Of a DNA stretch of 64,000 bases, positions 53,212 through 62,705 are shown piece after piece. The notes beneath the pieces were generated by a model. It was not told where the DNA came from. It made no database searches and worked only from the letters and a program-made list of their open reading frames with translations. Within the stretch, counting starts at the first letter, position 1; every line of letters starts with the position of its first letter. The position numbers and the translations under genes are program-made. Origin of the DNA: Clostridiales bacterium (GTDB lineage Bacteria; Bacillota; Clostridia; Saccharofermentanales; Saccharofermentanaceae); NCBI GenBank assembly GCA_017513085.1, contig JAFWDK010000006.1, positions 1-64,000 of the forward strand, read 5' to 3'.

Positions 53212-55011
53212 TCAGTCGATCTCGCCTCTTTCGATACCATACTGATTACAGATTCCGGTAAATTCTTTGCTTCCGCCGAAGAACTGCAGCACGCTGTTTC
53301 TTGTCTGACGGGCGGCATGTATTTCTTCCACCCAGTAAGACACCTCACTTGCTTCAGGGTCTCTTCCCATAAATGTTCTATACAAGCGTTTCACATATTC
53401 TTCGTCAGAAGTCTTGAAACCCAGAAACTCTTCCGAGGTAAAGAATTGTTTTGTTGCGCCGTATCCGGTCTTTTCCAGATTGGTCAATGCCAGGCTCCAG
53501 TATTGAAGTCCTTCCTCCTCCGCTTCTCTTCCCAGACAGCATGTATAGAGGCGGGTTGCGAACTTGATCGCATTCTTGGAAGCAAACTCGGCCTTATGGT
53601 AATGCGCTCCGGATCTGACACCATAGGTCGCGCAAACATTGCACCATTCGGTTGACTCAATAAACTCATTCACGACAGAAGCTTTGCCGGCTCCTTGCTT
53701 AAGTTTGTTCATCCAGAATTCCTTACCGCTCTTATCAGAAGCCCGGTCATAGAAAGTCTTATACAGGACCTCCAGGAAATCGCTGTCGTTCAATTTACGG
53801 TTCATGAATTCCGGTGCTTCGACCAGAAAATACCTTGCACAGTCCGCACCATTGTATTCACCCTTTTTCACCTTTTCGACCCAGAATTTTTTGCCTGCTT
53901 CTTCCGAATCACGATTCAGGGCTACAACATATAAGCGCTCTACAAAATCTTCAAAATCCGGTTCTTTTACCGGATCACCCGGGATCGGTGTAACAGGCTC
54001 CGGGGTCGGTGTTACAGACGGTTCCGGTGTATTCGTCCGGTCTGTGATCATCGTTGACGATTCGTTAAAGAATATCGCGCATCTTGTCATCTGTCCATCG
54101 ATCTCCAATTCTCCCTCACTAAAGACGATCGCGTCACCGGCATGCGAATCCGAGTCTTTCTGAAGCGGGTATTTCTTCATCAATTCGAAAAGGCGCGTGC
54201 AGTCACATATATAAAACTCCGGAAGAGGATTTCCCACCAGACTTAAGTAATACAGATCCTTATGTCCGGACAGATCCAGTTTGGAAAGATTGCCGCCATA
54301 ACACCAGAATTCTTTCAGTTTCGGATTGGTGCTCACATCCACTTTTGATATTGGATTAAAACCGCAGCTTAGATACTCCAGTTTCGGATTTTTACTTGTA
54401 TCCAGAGTTCTGATATTATTCCCGTAGCAATCAATTCTGACCAGTTCCGGATTATGTGTCAGATCAAGTTTATCAATCTGGTTTTCGTAGCATTCGATGC
54501 CGGTAAGTTTGGCATTCTTCGAGACATTAAGTTCTGTCAATTGGTTCTTTCCACACAGGATATACTCCAGGTCTTCATTTTTCGAGACATTCAGTTCGCA
54601 AAGTCCTGTCTCACAGCAAAGCAGTTCTCTCATTTTCGTATTTGCGGAAAGATCCAGTCTTTGCACTTTCGTATAACTGCAAAAGAGATATTCAATGTCT
54701 GCGAAAAACCCGATTCCTTCCAGTGAATAGATTTCTTTTTCGGTACAATCGATCGTTTGCACCGCCTTGATCTCCGATTGACTTAGCTGTCCATCCCGAT
54801 TTATATCAAACGAATCGGAGACATATTTCCGGAACACTTTGTCCGGAAAATTTTTCTCATCAATTCCGACTTCTCCTTGTGTAATGATTTGCTGATCTGA
54901 TCCTTCCCGATCAGCATCCGCACGGAGCACTTTCTGTCCTGTAATGTGTAGTGGCGCAGCCAGGATCCCTGCAGCCAGGATCCCTGCACACACTATTCTT
55001 TTTTCCCTCAT
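53212..55011 (-). CDS. Secreted leucine-rich repeat protein with EF-hand and DUF4214 domains
   Basis: The 599-residue protein starts with a signal peptide (VCAGILAAGILAAPLHITG). A dockerin-like EF-hand DINRDGQLSQSE is near residue 68. About nine bacterial LRR units of the SKNxxLxxLxC type follow (LDLSANTKMRELLC, LNVSKNEDLEYILC, 95-275), then a Thr/Pro linker and two DUF4214 regions (about 345-465 and 480-595), each with LNRDSEEAGKKFWVEK- or GRDPEASEVSYWVEE-type motifs. It is probably an envelope or polysaccharide-binding protein. It precedes GH3 and follows the HExxH lipoprotein gene. No sortase motif is present. Confidence 0.85.
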   Translation of the reverse strand: MREKRIVCAGILAAGILAAPLHITGQKVLRADADREGSDQQIITQGEVGIDEKNFPDKVFRKYVSDSFDINRDGQLSQSEIKAVQTIDCTEKEIYSLEGIGFFADIEYLFCSYTKVQRLDLSANTKMRELLCCETGLCELNVSKNEDLEYILCGKNQLTELNVSKNAKLTGIECYENQIDKLDLTHNPELVRIDCYGNNIRTLDTSKNPKLEYLSCGFNPISKVDVSTNPKLKEFWCYGGNLSKLDLSGHKDLYYLSLVGNPLPEFYICDCTRLFELMKKYPLQKDSDSHAGDAIVFSEGELEIDGQMTRCAIFFNESSTMITDRTNTPEPSVTPTPEPVTPIPGDPVKEPDFEDFVERLYVVALNRDSEEAGKKFWVEKVKKGEYNGADCARYFLVEAPEFMNRKLNDSDFLEVLYKTFYDRASDKSGKEFWMNKLKQGAGKASVVNEFIESTEWCNVCATYGVRSGAHYHKAEFASKNAIKFATRLYTCCLGREAEEEGLQYWSLALTNLEKTGYGATKQFFTSEEFLGFKTSDEEYVKRLYRTFMGRDPEASEVSYWVEEIHAARQTRNSVLQFFGGSKEFTGICNQYGIERGEID

Positions 55012-55044
55012 GATTCTTTCCTCCTTATGATATACATTTTTTCT

Positions 55045-56181
55045 TCAGGCACAGGCCTGTGAAGAATCTTCTTGATTTCTCGGTTCAAATTGACTCATGT
55101 ACCGGGCATATTCCTCTCCATAACGTTTCCAGCCGTCCGGCAGCCACCGGCCGAATCTCTCAAAAACATCGTCCGAGGTTGCGTCCTTGATGACGCGCAT
55201 GATCATATCCGTATAGGTTTCATCGTATTCAAACCGCAACGAGATCCTGCAGATCTTATCGAGCACATCTTCGCCATAGGTTTCTACAAGGAAGGTTACA
55301 AAGCGGATCCCGCACTGGTAAGGTTTATCCTCGTGAAAGCCTGTTATTTCGGAATCTTCTATAAAAGCAGCCACCGGATCATCATAAAACCTGCTTTCGT
55401 CATACAAGGAAAGATTCCGTTCATCACGGACATAGGCAGCACAACTCCTTGCCGGTCGGTTTTCTTTGACCGACAGTTTATACTCGGCATATGTAGCGAT
55501 CCCTTCTGTCAGGACCGTCCCTAGTGAGTTCGACTGACGCAGTTGCAGGACATGTGCCAGTTCGTGATACGCCACACTCAGATCTGCCTGCGGAGAGAAC
55601 ACATCCTTGTCAAAAAGAACCGCCACATTCTCTGCCGCCCACTCGATCTCATCATTTTCCGGAGTGTTCAGGATCAGGATATTCACTTTCGAAAGATCCC
55701 GGTTCACATCGGAAAACGCATTATGAAAATACAAAAATCTCCAATTGATCTCACTATTCACCGGATCGCGATCAAATGAGAGATGCAACTCTTCTTCCAG
55801 TTCACGCATGATCCGCTCCATGTGCACCGCCACATCACCACGAATACTCACACCCTTTTGGAAGAACAGGAAGAATCTATCATCTTCATAAAGACAATCC
55901 TGCCCGATCTCGACGACTTCTTCCGGATCTCCACTCAGTTCGATCGACGGCCATTTGCTTATCGTCTTTCCGTACTCATCTGTTTCCGATGCTAAATTTT
56001 TAAGTTCTTCCTTTTTTCTCGGCGGTTCCGGTTCATTCTCCGGAATGGTCGTCCTTTCATACAGGGAAGGAACCGCATACGCCGGCACCTTCAACGTTTC
56101 TCCTTTTTCTTTGTCGCATCCTGAAAAAAGACTGAGTATTGTACATACTATGAAAACTATACTGATGTTTTGCTTTTTCAT
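55045..56181 (-). CDS. Lipoprotein with HExxH metallopeptidase-like motif
   Basis: The 378-residue protein has a lipobox SLFSGC after the signal (IVFIVCTILSL), a Pro/Glu-rich stretch, and a zinc motif VAYHELAHVLQLR near residue 204, with a downstream Glu in LTEGIATYAEY near 226, which could be the third ligand of a gluzincin. Sequence from 100 to 370 is otherwise not recognised. It is extracytoplasmic and membrane-tethered. AAGGAG precedes ATG 56181. It lies 33 nt upstream of the secreted LRR/DUF4214 gene and could be co-transcribed with it. Confidence 0.75.
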   Translation of the reverse strand: MKKQNISIVFIVCTILSLFSGCDKEKGETLKVPAYAVPSLYERTTIPENEPEPPRKKEELKNLASETDEYGKTISKWPSIELSGDPEEVVEIGQDCLYEDDRFFLFFQKGVSIRGDVAVHMERIMRELEEELHLSFDRDPVNSEINWRFLYFHNAFSDVNRDLSKVNILILNTPENDEIEWAAENVAVLFDKDVFSPQADLSVAYHELAHVLQLRQSNSLGTVLTEGIATYAEYKLSVKENRPARSCAAYVRDERNLSLYDESRFYDDPVAAFIEDSEITGFHEDKPYQCGIRFVTFLVETYGEDVLDKICRISLRFEYDETYTDMIMRVIKDATSDDVFERFGRWLPDGWKRYGEEYARYMSQFEPRNQEDSSQACA

Positions 56182-56277
56182 ATCGCAACTCCTTTTTTTG
56201 TTTCGAGAAGAATCTGTCTTACGTTCCCTCTCTCTTTCAAACTCAGTATAGGGCGGCGATGTGTAATCCTTATGTAC

Positions 56278-56313
56278 AAAAAAACGGTTATCTCAAAACC
56301 ATGAGACAACCGC
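56278..56313 (-). terminator. Terminator of the amino acid ABC importer operon
   Basis: A stem of about 12 bp with one mismatch (arms 56284-56295 and 56302-56313) is followed on the minus strand by seven T. Confidence 0.85.
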
Positions 56314-56348
56314 TTCGTTTAGTCATATGTTGATCAACCGATATTCAC

Positions 56349-57140
56349 TCAAAGCACCTTCGCCAGGAAAGACTGAAGTCTTTCGTTCTTCGGATGATTA
56401 AATATCTCGTCCGGCGTGCCCTCCTCGAGGATCTTTCCTTCATCCATAAAGATCACGCGCGATCCGACTTCTCTTGCAAATCCCATCTCGTGTGTGACGA
56501 CCGCCATGGTCATTCCGGACTTGGCAAGATCTTTCATAACATCCAGAACTTCACCGACCATCTCCGGATCGAGTGCAGAAGTAGGCTCGTCAAACAGAAG
56601 CACATCCGGAGACATACAAAGCGCACGGACGATCGCGATACGCTGTTTCTGGCCGCCGGAAAGCTGACTGGGATACGCAAGCGCACGGTCCTCCAGCGCT
56701 ACTTTCTTGAGCAGTTCTCTTGCCTTTGCCTCCGCATCTTCCCGACTCATCTTCAGAAGTTTTCTCGGCGCCAGCGTCATGTTATCCAGGATCGTCAGAT
56801 GCGGGAAAAGATTGAAGTGCTGGAACACCATACCCATCTTCTGACGGAGTTTGTTAATATCGTTTTTCGGAGAAGTGATGTCCACTCCTTCAAAGGTGAT
56901 CTGACCTTCTGTCGGCATCTCGAGGAGATTCAGAGAACGGAGGAACGTGGATTTACCGGAACCGGACGGTCCGATAATGACCAGTACCTCTCCTTTCTTG
57001 ATATCCGTGTTGATCCCGTCCAGAGCATGGATCTCACCGGCCTTGCTTTTGTAATGCTTGGCCAGTTTTTTCACCGAGATAAGGACTTCACCGTTATTTA
57101 TCGTCTTCGTTGTTTCGTTATTGGAATTATCAGCGCTCAC
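56349..57140 (-). CDS. Polar amino acid ABC importer, ATP-binding protein (GlnQ-like)
   Basis: The 263-residue ATPase has Walker [20 protein letters not shown] near residue 56, Q-loop [13 protein letters not shown], signature [15 protein letters not shown], Walker [15 protein letters not shown] and [13 protein letters not shown]. These are diagnostic of the GlnQ/HisP polar amino acid subfamily. It overlaps the permease gene by 11 nt and completes the importer with the permease and binding protein upstream. Confidence 0.95.
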   Translation of the reverse strand: MSADNSNNETTKTINNGEVLISVKKLAKHYKSKAGEIHALDGINTDIKKGEVLVIIGPSGSGKSTFLRSLNLLEMPTEGQITFEGVDITSPKNDINKLRQKMGMVFQHFNLFPHLTILDNMTLAPRKLLKMSREDAEAKARELLKKVALEDRALAYPSQLSGGQKQRIAIVRALCMSPDVLLFDEPTSALDPEMVGEVLDVMKDLAKSGMTMAVVTHEMGFAREVGSRVIFMDEGKILEEGTPDEIFNHPKNERLQSFLAKVL

Positions 57141-57897
57141 TGTTTCTCAGCCTCCTTTCAAGTATGGATATTAACTTGGTAAAGAAGATAACGACGATCA
57201 GGTAAATAATTGCTACAGCAATAAGACCCGGAAGCGCGTCATAAGTGCGGCTTCGGATAACATCACCACCACGGGCAAGGTCCATGATGCCAACGTAACC
57301 GGAAACGGATGTTTCTTTGATCAATACGATAAACTCATTGGCCAGCGCCGGCAGAACATTCTTAAAGGCCTGCGGAATGACGATATAGATCATGGTCTGC
57401 ACGTAATTGAAGCCCAGAGAACGGCCGGCTTCAAACTGTCCGTTATCGATACTCATGATACCGGATCGGATGATCTCCGCGACATATGCGCCGGAGTTGA
57501 TACCAAAAGCTAAAGAAGCAACAAGTAAGGTGTTGGTTGAGGCCGCAAAGATGATATAGTACATGATCATGAGCTGGACGACCACAGGCGTTCCACGTAT
57601 CACGGTCAGATAGAGATTCACGATCGTATTGAAAAACTTCAGAAGAAATTTTTTAATACCAGGACGCATATCCTTGATCGTCTTGTCGTGCGTCGCGCGT
57701 ACAATGGCAGCGATCACACCCAGTGCGATGCCGAGGAGCAGCGCGAAGAACGTGATCTTCATAGTCATCCAAAGTCCCTTATAAAGGTACTTGTATCGAC
57801 CATCTTCGATCAAATTGGTATATAAGCGGTCCTTCCACTTTTCCCACCAGGTCGTCAAACCCAGGAGAACCCGGTATCCCTGTTGCGAATATAACAT
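57130..57897 (-). CDS. Polar amino acid ABC importer, permease
   Basis: The 255-residue permease has the HisM/GlnP family architecture: an N-terminal hydrophilic part, five membrane helices and the EAA-loop ([20 protein letters not shown]) near residue 165. GGAGGG precedes ATG 57897. A hairpin at 57946-57983 separates it from the binding protein gene. It forms a homodimer through which the amino acid passes. Confidence 0.93.
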   Translation of the reverse strand: MLYSQQGYRVLLGLTTWWEKWKDRLYTNLIEDGRYKYLYKGLWMTMKITFFALLLGIALGVIAAIVRATHDKTIKDMRPGIKKFLLKFFNTIVNLYLTVIRGTPVVVQLMIMYYIIFAASTNTLLVASLAFGINSGAYVAEIIRSGIMSIDNGQFEAGRSLGFNYVQTMIYIVIPQAFKNVLPALANEFIVLIKETSVSGYVGIMDLARGGDVIRSRTYDALPGLIAVAIIYLIVVIFFTKLISILERRLRNSER

Positions 57898-57945
57898 GAT
57901 AACACCCTCCAGATCATCTTCTATTCGAGATTACTATTTTATAAG

Positions 57946-57983
57946 AAAAGAAGGCGGAAATAAAGTATTTCACGCCTTCTTTT
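57946..57983 (-). terminator. Intercistronic hairpin between binding protein and permease genes
   Basis: Arms AAAAGAAGGCG (57946-57956) and CGCCTTCTTTT (57973-57983) with an additional inner GAAAT/ATTTC pair make a strong stem followed by an A-rich stretch. It can act as partial terminator or RNA stabiliser, allowing more binding protein than permease. Confidence 0.7.
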
Positions 57984-58042
57984 TTCATTTCATTTCCATT
58001 TCGTCCGGAAAGCAATAAATGCTGTCAGAACGAGTCCTGCGA

Positions 58043-58876
58043 TCAGCCCTTGGAAGGAATGTACTTCTCGATGATAGCAGCGATCGTACCATCATCAGTC
58101 AGTTCTTTGAGCGCGGCATTGAGTTTATCAAGAAGAACAGTGTTGTCCTTGTTTACACACATAGCATAATCTTCAACCGTGAAAGGTGTTTCCAGGATCT
58201 TCAATCCTTCATTCGCAGCCACAAAAGACTTCGCCGGCTCGTTGTCGATAACTACAGCATCGACCTTACCTGCAGAGAGAGCCAGAACAGCATCCGGTCC
58301 CTTGGAATAACGTACGACCCTTGCTTCACCGACACCGCCATCAGCCGGGTCAAAAGACATATAAATATCACCGGTCGTACCCTGCTGTACGCCAACCTTG
58401 TAGTCGCCGCCCAGGAGAGTGTCGATATCCACGATCTCGGAGCCTTCCTTCACAATGATCGCCTGGATACCTGTAGCATAAGTAGTAGTAAAGTTTACTG
58501 CCTTCTTACGAGTATCGGTAACCGTCATACCGGCCATACCGAAGTCATACTTATTGTTCTGTACACCGGCGATAATAGAATCGAACTCTACGTCCATGAT
58601 CTGCAGTTCAAGGCCGAGTTTCTTCGCAATAGCTTCAGCGATCTCTGCATCGATACCGACGATCTTTTCGTTCTGATAATACTCGTACGGCTGGAAGAAA
58701 GCATTGGTAGCCATGATCAGCTTGCCTTCCTGAACAGTGAACTTTTCTGCAGCTACTGTTGTATCTGCAGCACTCTCCGCCTTGGTCGTTTCTTCAGACT
58801 TCGAACAGCCAACCATTGCTCCCGCCATGCAGAAGATCAATCCAACCGATACGATCTTTGATAATAACTTTTTCAT
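58043..58876 (-). CDS. Polar amino acid ABC importer, substrate-binding lipoprotein
   Basis: The 277-residue lipoprotein has a signal and lipobox AMVGC, a linker with Ala/Thr/Glu, then an SBP_bac_3 domain: ATNAFFQPYEYYQNEKIVGI near residue 60, DFGMAGMTVTDTRKKAVNF and VVIDNEPAKSFV. This family binds polar or charged amino acids; which one is not deducible. AAGGAGG precedes ATG 58876 and a good promoter lies at 58912-58940. It is the first gene of the importer operon. Confidence 0.93.
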   Translation of the reverse strand: MKKLLSKIVSVGLIFCMAGAMVGCSKSEETTKAESAADTTVAAEKFTVQEGKLIMATNAFFQPYEYYQNEKIVGIDAEIAEAIAKKLGLELQIMDVEFDSIIAGVQNNKYDFGMAGMTVTDTRKKAVNFTTTYATGIQAIIVKEGSEIVDIDTLLGGDYKVGVQQGTTGDIYMSFDPADGGVGEARVVRYSKGPDAVLALSAGKVDAVVIDNEPAKSFVAANEGLKILETPFTVEDYAMCVNKDNTVLLDKLNAALKELTDDGTIAAIIEKYIPSKG

Positions 58877-58911
58877 ATATATCCTCCTTGTGACAAAATG
58901 TCTACGCTATA

Positions 58912-58940
58912 AGTATAATGCCTCTTTTACATACTGTCAT
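58912..58940 (-). promoter_or_regulatory. Promoter of the amino acid ABC importer operon
   Basis: On the minus strand ATGACA (58940-58935) and TATACT (58917-58912) are 17 nt apart, about 35 nt before the ATG at 58876. Confidence 0.55.
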
Positions 58941-59097
58941 TTCAATATCTGACGAAATTCCATGGCAAAAGCACTTTTTATTCGGCATTTAAACCAAAAA
59001 CCGTATTTCATGCCGAACTATGATTTTCCGTTTCCGACCCGGCTTAAAAAACATGATATAATCAAGTCATCAAATACGAAATTCCGAGGTTTCTTCT

Positions 59098-60333
59098 ATG
59101 TCTTCAGAAACACCGTCCACTTCAGTCTCTTCCCCGAAAACCAAAGGAAGTTCTTTTCTCTGGACTCTTCGTTATACGCTGATCAATGCCACATACTTCT
59201 CCGCATTCTGCACGATCCACGCATGCGCCGCCGTGTTTCTTCTCGGCAATGGTTTTTCGAACACGGAAGTCGGCGTGCTTCTGGCTGTGGCAAACATCAT
59301 TTCCGCAATCGTTCAGCCGGTCATTGCCGGTATCATCGATAAGCAAGGCGCGCTGACGAACCGGCGTTTCATCCTGATATCCGTCTTAACGATCTTATCC
59401 GGATCGGTCCTTCTCTTGTTTTCCGCAAACAACAAAGCGGTGATCTTCCCTGTCTTTGCCCTGATCTATATGATTCAGTTCGCTTACCAGCCTGTCATGA
59501 CCGCGCTCTGTTTTGAATATCAAAAAGCGGGTGCGCCGATCGTCTACGGCCTCGCGCGCGGCTTGGGCTCAGCCAGTTTCGCCATTACCTCAGCCTTCAT
59601 CGGCGGGCTGATCGAGAAGCAAGGGATCACGATCCTGCTTTACATCAATATCGTTGTCATGCTTCTTTCCGCGATCCTGATCTTTACTTTTTGGAAACCG
59701 AAGAACGAAGTGTCCGCTTCGGACCCCGAGTCTGCCAAGTCTTCCGGCAACACTTCCCTTATCTCCTTTATCCGCGCTTATCCTGCTTTCTCTTTGTTTC
59801 TTGTCGGAGTCATCTGTTTTTTCTTCGCGCATAATATGATCAACGATTTCATGATCCAGATCATCAGAAATCTTGGCGGTGGTGAAAGAGAACTGGGGTA
59901 TGCCAACTTCCTTCAGGCGATTCTGGAACTTCCCGTCATGGCAATGATCGGTCTGATCCTAAAGAAGATTTCCGCCAAGAGCCTCTTACTTCTCTCCGGA
60001 GTAGCGTTTTTCGTGAAGATCCTGATCCTGATCTTTGCATCCAATATGGGACACATGTATCTCAGCCAATGCTTCCAGCTTCTGGCTTATGCCGTGTTCA
60101 TACCGGCAGCTGCGTATTACGTCAGCAAAACCATGGCCGACCATGATCAGGTCAAAGGTCAGGCCTTTGTGACCAGCTGCATTACCATCGGCGGAGTATT
60201 CTCAAATCTTATCAGTGGCGTGATCCTCGATCATTTCGGCATCCGCCCCATGCTCATCACCGGCACGGTCGTCTGTGCAATCGGCGTTCTCATCGGGTTT
60301 GTCGCCATGGTGAAACTGCCTTCCAGAAAATGA
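59098..60333 (+). CDS. Major facilitator superfamily transporter
   Basis: The 411-residue protein has twelve predicted membrane segments. It resembles the MFS_1_like oligosaccharide-type porters (ATYFSAFCTIHACAAVFLL, GNGFSNTEVGVLLAVANI). Substrate is unknown; sugars are likely from the family, but other small molecules are possible. The N-terminus is a Ser/Thr-rich cytoplasmic tail. It is monocistronic with a TATAAT about 35 nt upstream and ends only 5 nt before the convergent radical SAM gene. Confidence 0.88.
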   Translation: MSSETPSTSVSSPKTKGSSFLWTLRYTLINATYFSAFCTIHACAAVFLLGNGFSNTEVGVLLAVANIISAIVQPVIAGIIDKQGALTNRRFILISVLTILSGSVLLLFSANNKAVIFPVFALIYMIQFAYQPVMTALCFEYQKAGAPIVYGLARGLGSASFAITSAFIGGLIEKQGITILLYINIVVMLLSAILIFTFWKPKNEVSASDPESAKSSGNTSLISFIRAYPAFSLFLVGVICFFFAHNMINDFMIQIIRNLGGGERELGYANFLQAILELPVMAMIGLILKKISAKSLLLLSGVAFFVKILILIFASNMGHMYLSQCFQLLAYAVFIPAAAYYVSKTMADHDQVKGQAFVTSCITIGGVFSNLISGVILDHFGIRPMLITGTVVCAIGVLIGFVAMVKLPSRK

Positions 60334-60338
60334 CCCTC

Positions 60339-61199
60339 TCAGCAATTCCCGGTATACACGTATTTTAGTTTTTCCCGGGCTATAGCGGCTAGCGCATAGA
60401 CATCCTTAACTGCCGTTGCTTTTGCATCCGTCATTTGAAATCTCGGAAAAAACCTCGATACGTGAAACGGCACTTCCTCTCCTATGACCCGTCCGTTTCC
60501 ATCCTGTAAAGATGCGACCCAGGACACCATCTCGCGCATCATTTCCTTCTCCGCGCTTATTCCCGGCACAGCCAGGCAAGTCAGTTCCACATGAGCGATC
60601 TTTACCGCCTCGGAAACAAACGCCTTCGTCATGGCAAGGCTTCCCCCGAGCACGTCTTTGTAGATGCTTTCCGAAAAGCACTTGATATCAATATTCATGG
60701 CGTCGATATAGGGACCGATCTCCCGAAGGACGGATAATTCCGCCGTCCCGTTTGTCACCAGAACATTCTTCAGTCCTTTATGATGCGCAATCTTCGCCGT
60801 ATCGCGCACAAACTCATATCCGACGAGCGGCTCGTTATATGTATATGCTATGCCGATATTTCCTTCGTTTTGATATTTTTCAGCAACCCGGACAAGCTGC
60901 TCCGGCTCGACCACATCCGCCGATTCCTCCCAGCGCTCTACTCCCTCTCCCCAGGATATCTCGCTGTTCTGACAAAACGGGCAACGGAGATTACAGCCAT
61001 AGCTGCCTACCGACAGGATCATGGATCCGGGCATAAAACGGCGTAATGGTTTTTTCTCGATCGGATCAAGAGCAATCGAAGTGATGCGGCCGTAATTCTT
61101 CGCCACGACTTGCCCGCCCGAAGCAACCCGAGCGCCACAGACTCCATATTGTCCTTCGCTCAATTCACAATGTCGGAAACAAACCTGGCACTTCGTCAC
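60339..61199 (-). CDS. amrS: AmmeMemoRadiSam system radical SAM enzyme
   Basis: The 286-residue enzyme begins CQVCFRHCELSEGQYGVCG, carries the radical SAM cluster motif YGCNLRCPFCQN near residue 80 and YTYNEPLVGYE near 130. It belongs to the PflA-like AmmeMemoRadiSam group that sits next to Memo and AMMECR1; its substrate is unknown. I chose GTG 61199, which has AGAGG five bases upstream and lies past the stop of the upstream gene; an in-frame start at 61271 would overlap that gene by 56 nt and lacks family similarity. Confidence 0.9.
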   Translation of the reverse strand: MTKCQVCFRHCELSEGQYGVCGARVASGGQVVAKNYGRITSIALDPIEKKPLRRFMPGSMILSVGSYGCNLRCPFCQNSEISWGEGVERWEESADVVEPEQLVRVAEKYQNEGNIGIAYTYNEPLVGYEFVRDTAKIAHHKGLKNVLVTNGTAELSVLREIGPYIDAMNIDIKCFSESIYKDVLGGSLAMTKAFVSEAVKIAHVELTCLAVPGISAEKEMMREMVSWVASLQDGNGRVIGEEVPFHVSRFFPRFQMTDAKATAVKDVYALAAIAREKLKYVYTGNC

Positions 61200-61215
61200 T
61201 TTTTCCTCTGCTCCC

Positions 61216-62643
61216 TCACACGTGGCGCACAACTTCGAAGCGTTGCAGCGAGTAGTTCTCATGTTCCGCAATACCGCCTTTGCGCATCGCTATCGAAACT
61301 TGCTCATCAACCGTATCCACACCGTCCAGATCAGGAAGAAGCAAGCCTCGTCTTCCATCACGCGTCGACACTATAACACCGTATCGCTTCACATCCAGCT
61401 CGGATCTTGAATCGATCGGTTCCGCCTCACCTAAAACATCCACGTTGATCTCCAGCCAGGCCAGTTCCTCCTCCCGGATCGGATCGAATCTCGGATCACG
61501 GGTACTCGCACTGATGGCATTATTAATGATCTCCTGCGCCAGGCTTGGCGTTGTCGGCGCAATCGTTCCGATGCATCCCCGGAGCATGCCTTGTTTATGT
61601 ATCGATACAAAAGCACCGGCCTTTGTATCCTGAAGCTCCTGCGGGATCGTAACACCTTCTTTTTCCAGGATCAGAAGCGCCTCCGGAACACGAAGTTTCT
61701 TTTTCTCCCGGATATAGCTTTCCAAAGAAAGCCTTGCCAGGCGCACAAACGCATCCGACGAGGCACGCTTATCGGCAAGTGCTTTTTCCTTTTCAGAAAG
61801 ATAAATCTTCAAGAACCGTCGTTCCTCCCGGGTTTCACTTGAAGCCTTCGGATAGAAAGTACAGATACCGTACCCCACGCCGGTAACATCCTGATGGCAA
61901 AGCGCCCTGGCCTCTACGTCGATTCCGTCCCAGGCGCCGGCCATGATGACAAAAGAACGATGTCCGCATTCTGCTGCCTTATCGCAGAATGCTTCCTCGA
62001 AGTCGAACAGTTCGCCAAAAGCACCGCGCCCCATGACATCCATGATCCGCTCGTCGTACACCGGTCCTTCCGGCGCAAAACCATATGGCCCATAGTCCTG
62101 AAGTTTGTGGGAAAGATCACCACTGGCCACGATCACGACTTTACGGTTCAGCGCATTGACCGCCCGTGCCAGGATCGTACCGAATTGATAATGGTCGGCC
62201 AGAGGAAGTCCGGAAAGGCCTATCCTGACGATCTTTCCTCCCTTGTATGCATTGCGGATAAACCATAGCGGCACCATCGTGCCGTGGTCCAGATCCGGTT
62301 CCTGTTCTCCCATGGTTCCTGCCGAAAAGTTCTCGTGATACGCGATTTCACTGATCTTATCCACAAGTTCTTCATCATACTCTTCGGAGAATTTCACATC
62401 CGGTGCACGGAAATAAGAAAATGAGCCCTTCGCTTTTTTTCCGGGGGATATATGAAAATAGTCCGCATAGAGTGTCGCATGCGGACTGGTGATCACGATC
62501 GTGTCCGGCGAAAGGGCAGCGATCTCTCCGGCAACCTGCTCGTACGCACGAATCGTTTCTTCAACTCGTTTTTCACTTCCACGTCCGACTGAAGGGACGA
62601 TCATCGGAGGGTGGGGAACCATAAAAGAAGCCAGGACAGACAT
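61216..62643 (-). CDS. Fused AmmeMemoRadiSam proteins B (Memo-like) and A (AMMECR1)
   Basis: The 475-residue protein joins a LigB/Memo-like class III extradiol dioxygenase fold (about 1-265; VPHPPMIVPSVGRG, TSPHATLYADYFH, VIVASGDLSHKLQDYG) to an AMMECR1 domain (about 290-470; GAFVSIHKQGMLRGCIGTIA, DPRFDPIREEEL). Both partners of the radical SAM enzyme downstream are thus in one chain. ATG 62643 follows AGGAAGG; 22 upstream codons are unneeded. It forms an operon with the radical SAM gene (16-nt gap). Catalysed reaction is unknown. Confidence 0.9.
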   Translation of the reverse strand: MSVLASFMVPHPPMIVPSVGRGSEKRVEETIRAYEQVAGEIAALSPDTIVITSPHATLYADYFHISPGKKAKGSFSYFRAPDVKFSEEYDEELVDKISEIAYHENFSAGTMGEQEPDLDHGTMVPLWFIRNAYKGGKIVRIGLSGLPLADHYQFGTILARAVNALNRKVVIVASGDLSHKLQDYGPYGFAPEGPVYDERIMDVMGRGAFGELFDFEEAFCDKAAECGHRSFVIMAGAWDGIDVEARALCHQDVTGVGYGICTFYPKASSETREERRFLKIYLSEKEKALADKRASSDAFVRLARLSLESYIREKKKLRVPEALLILEKEGVTIPQELQDTKAGAFVSIHKQGMLRGCIGTIAPTTPSLAQEIINNAISASTRDPRFDPIREEELAWLEINVDVLGEAEPIDSRSELDVKRYGVIVSTRDGRRGLLLPDLDGVDTVDEQVSIAMRKGGIAEHENYSLQRFEVVRHV

Positions 62644-62705
62644 AAGAATACCTTCCTTTCGTATCCGGTATCCCCTCGCATCCGGAATACCGGAGCGCCG
62701 ACAGA

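Noticed and set aside
58019..58861. Plus-strand 280-codon frame opposite the solute-binding lipoprotein
   Set aside because: Antisense shadow; the minus-strand gene has lipobox, SBP domain, SD and promoter.
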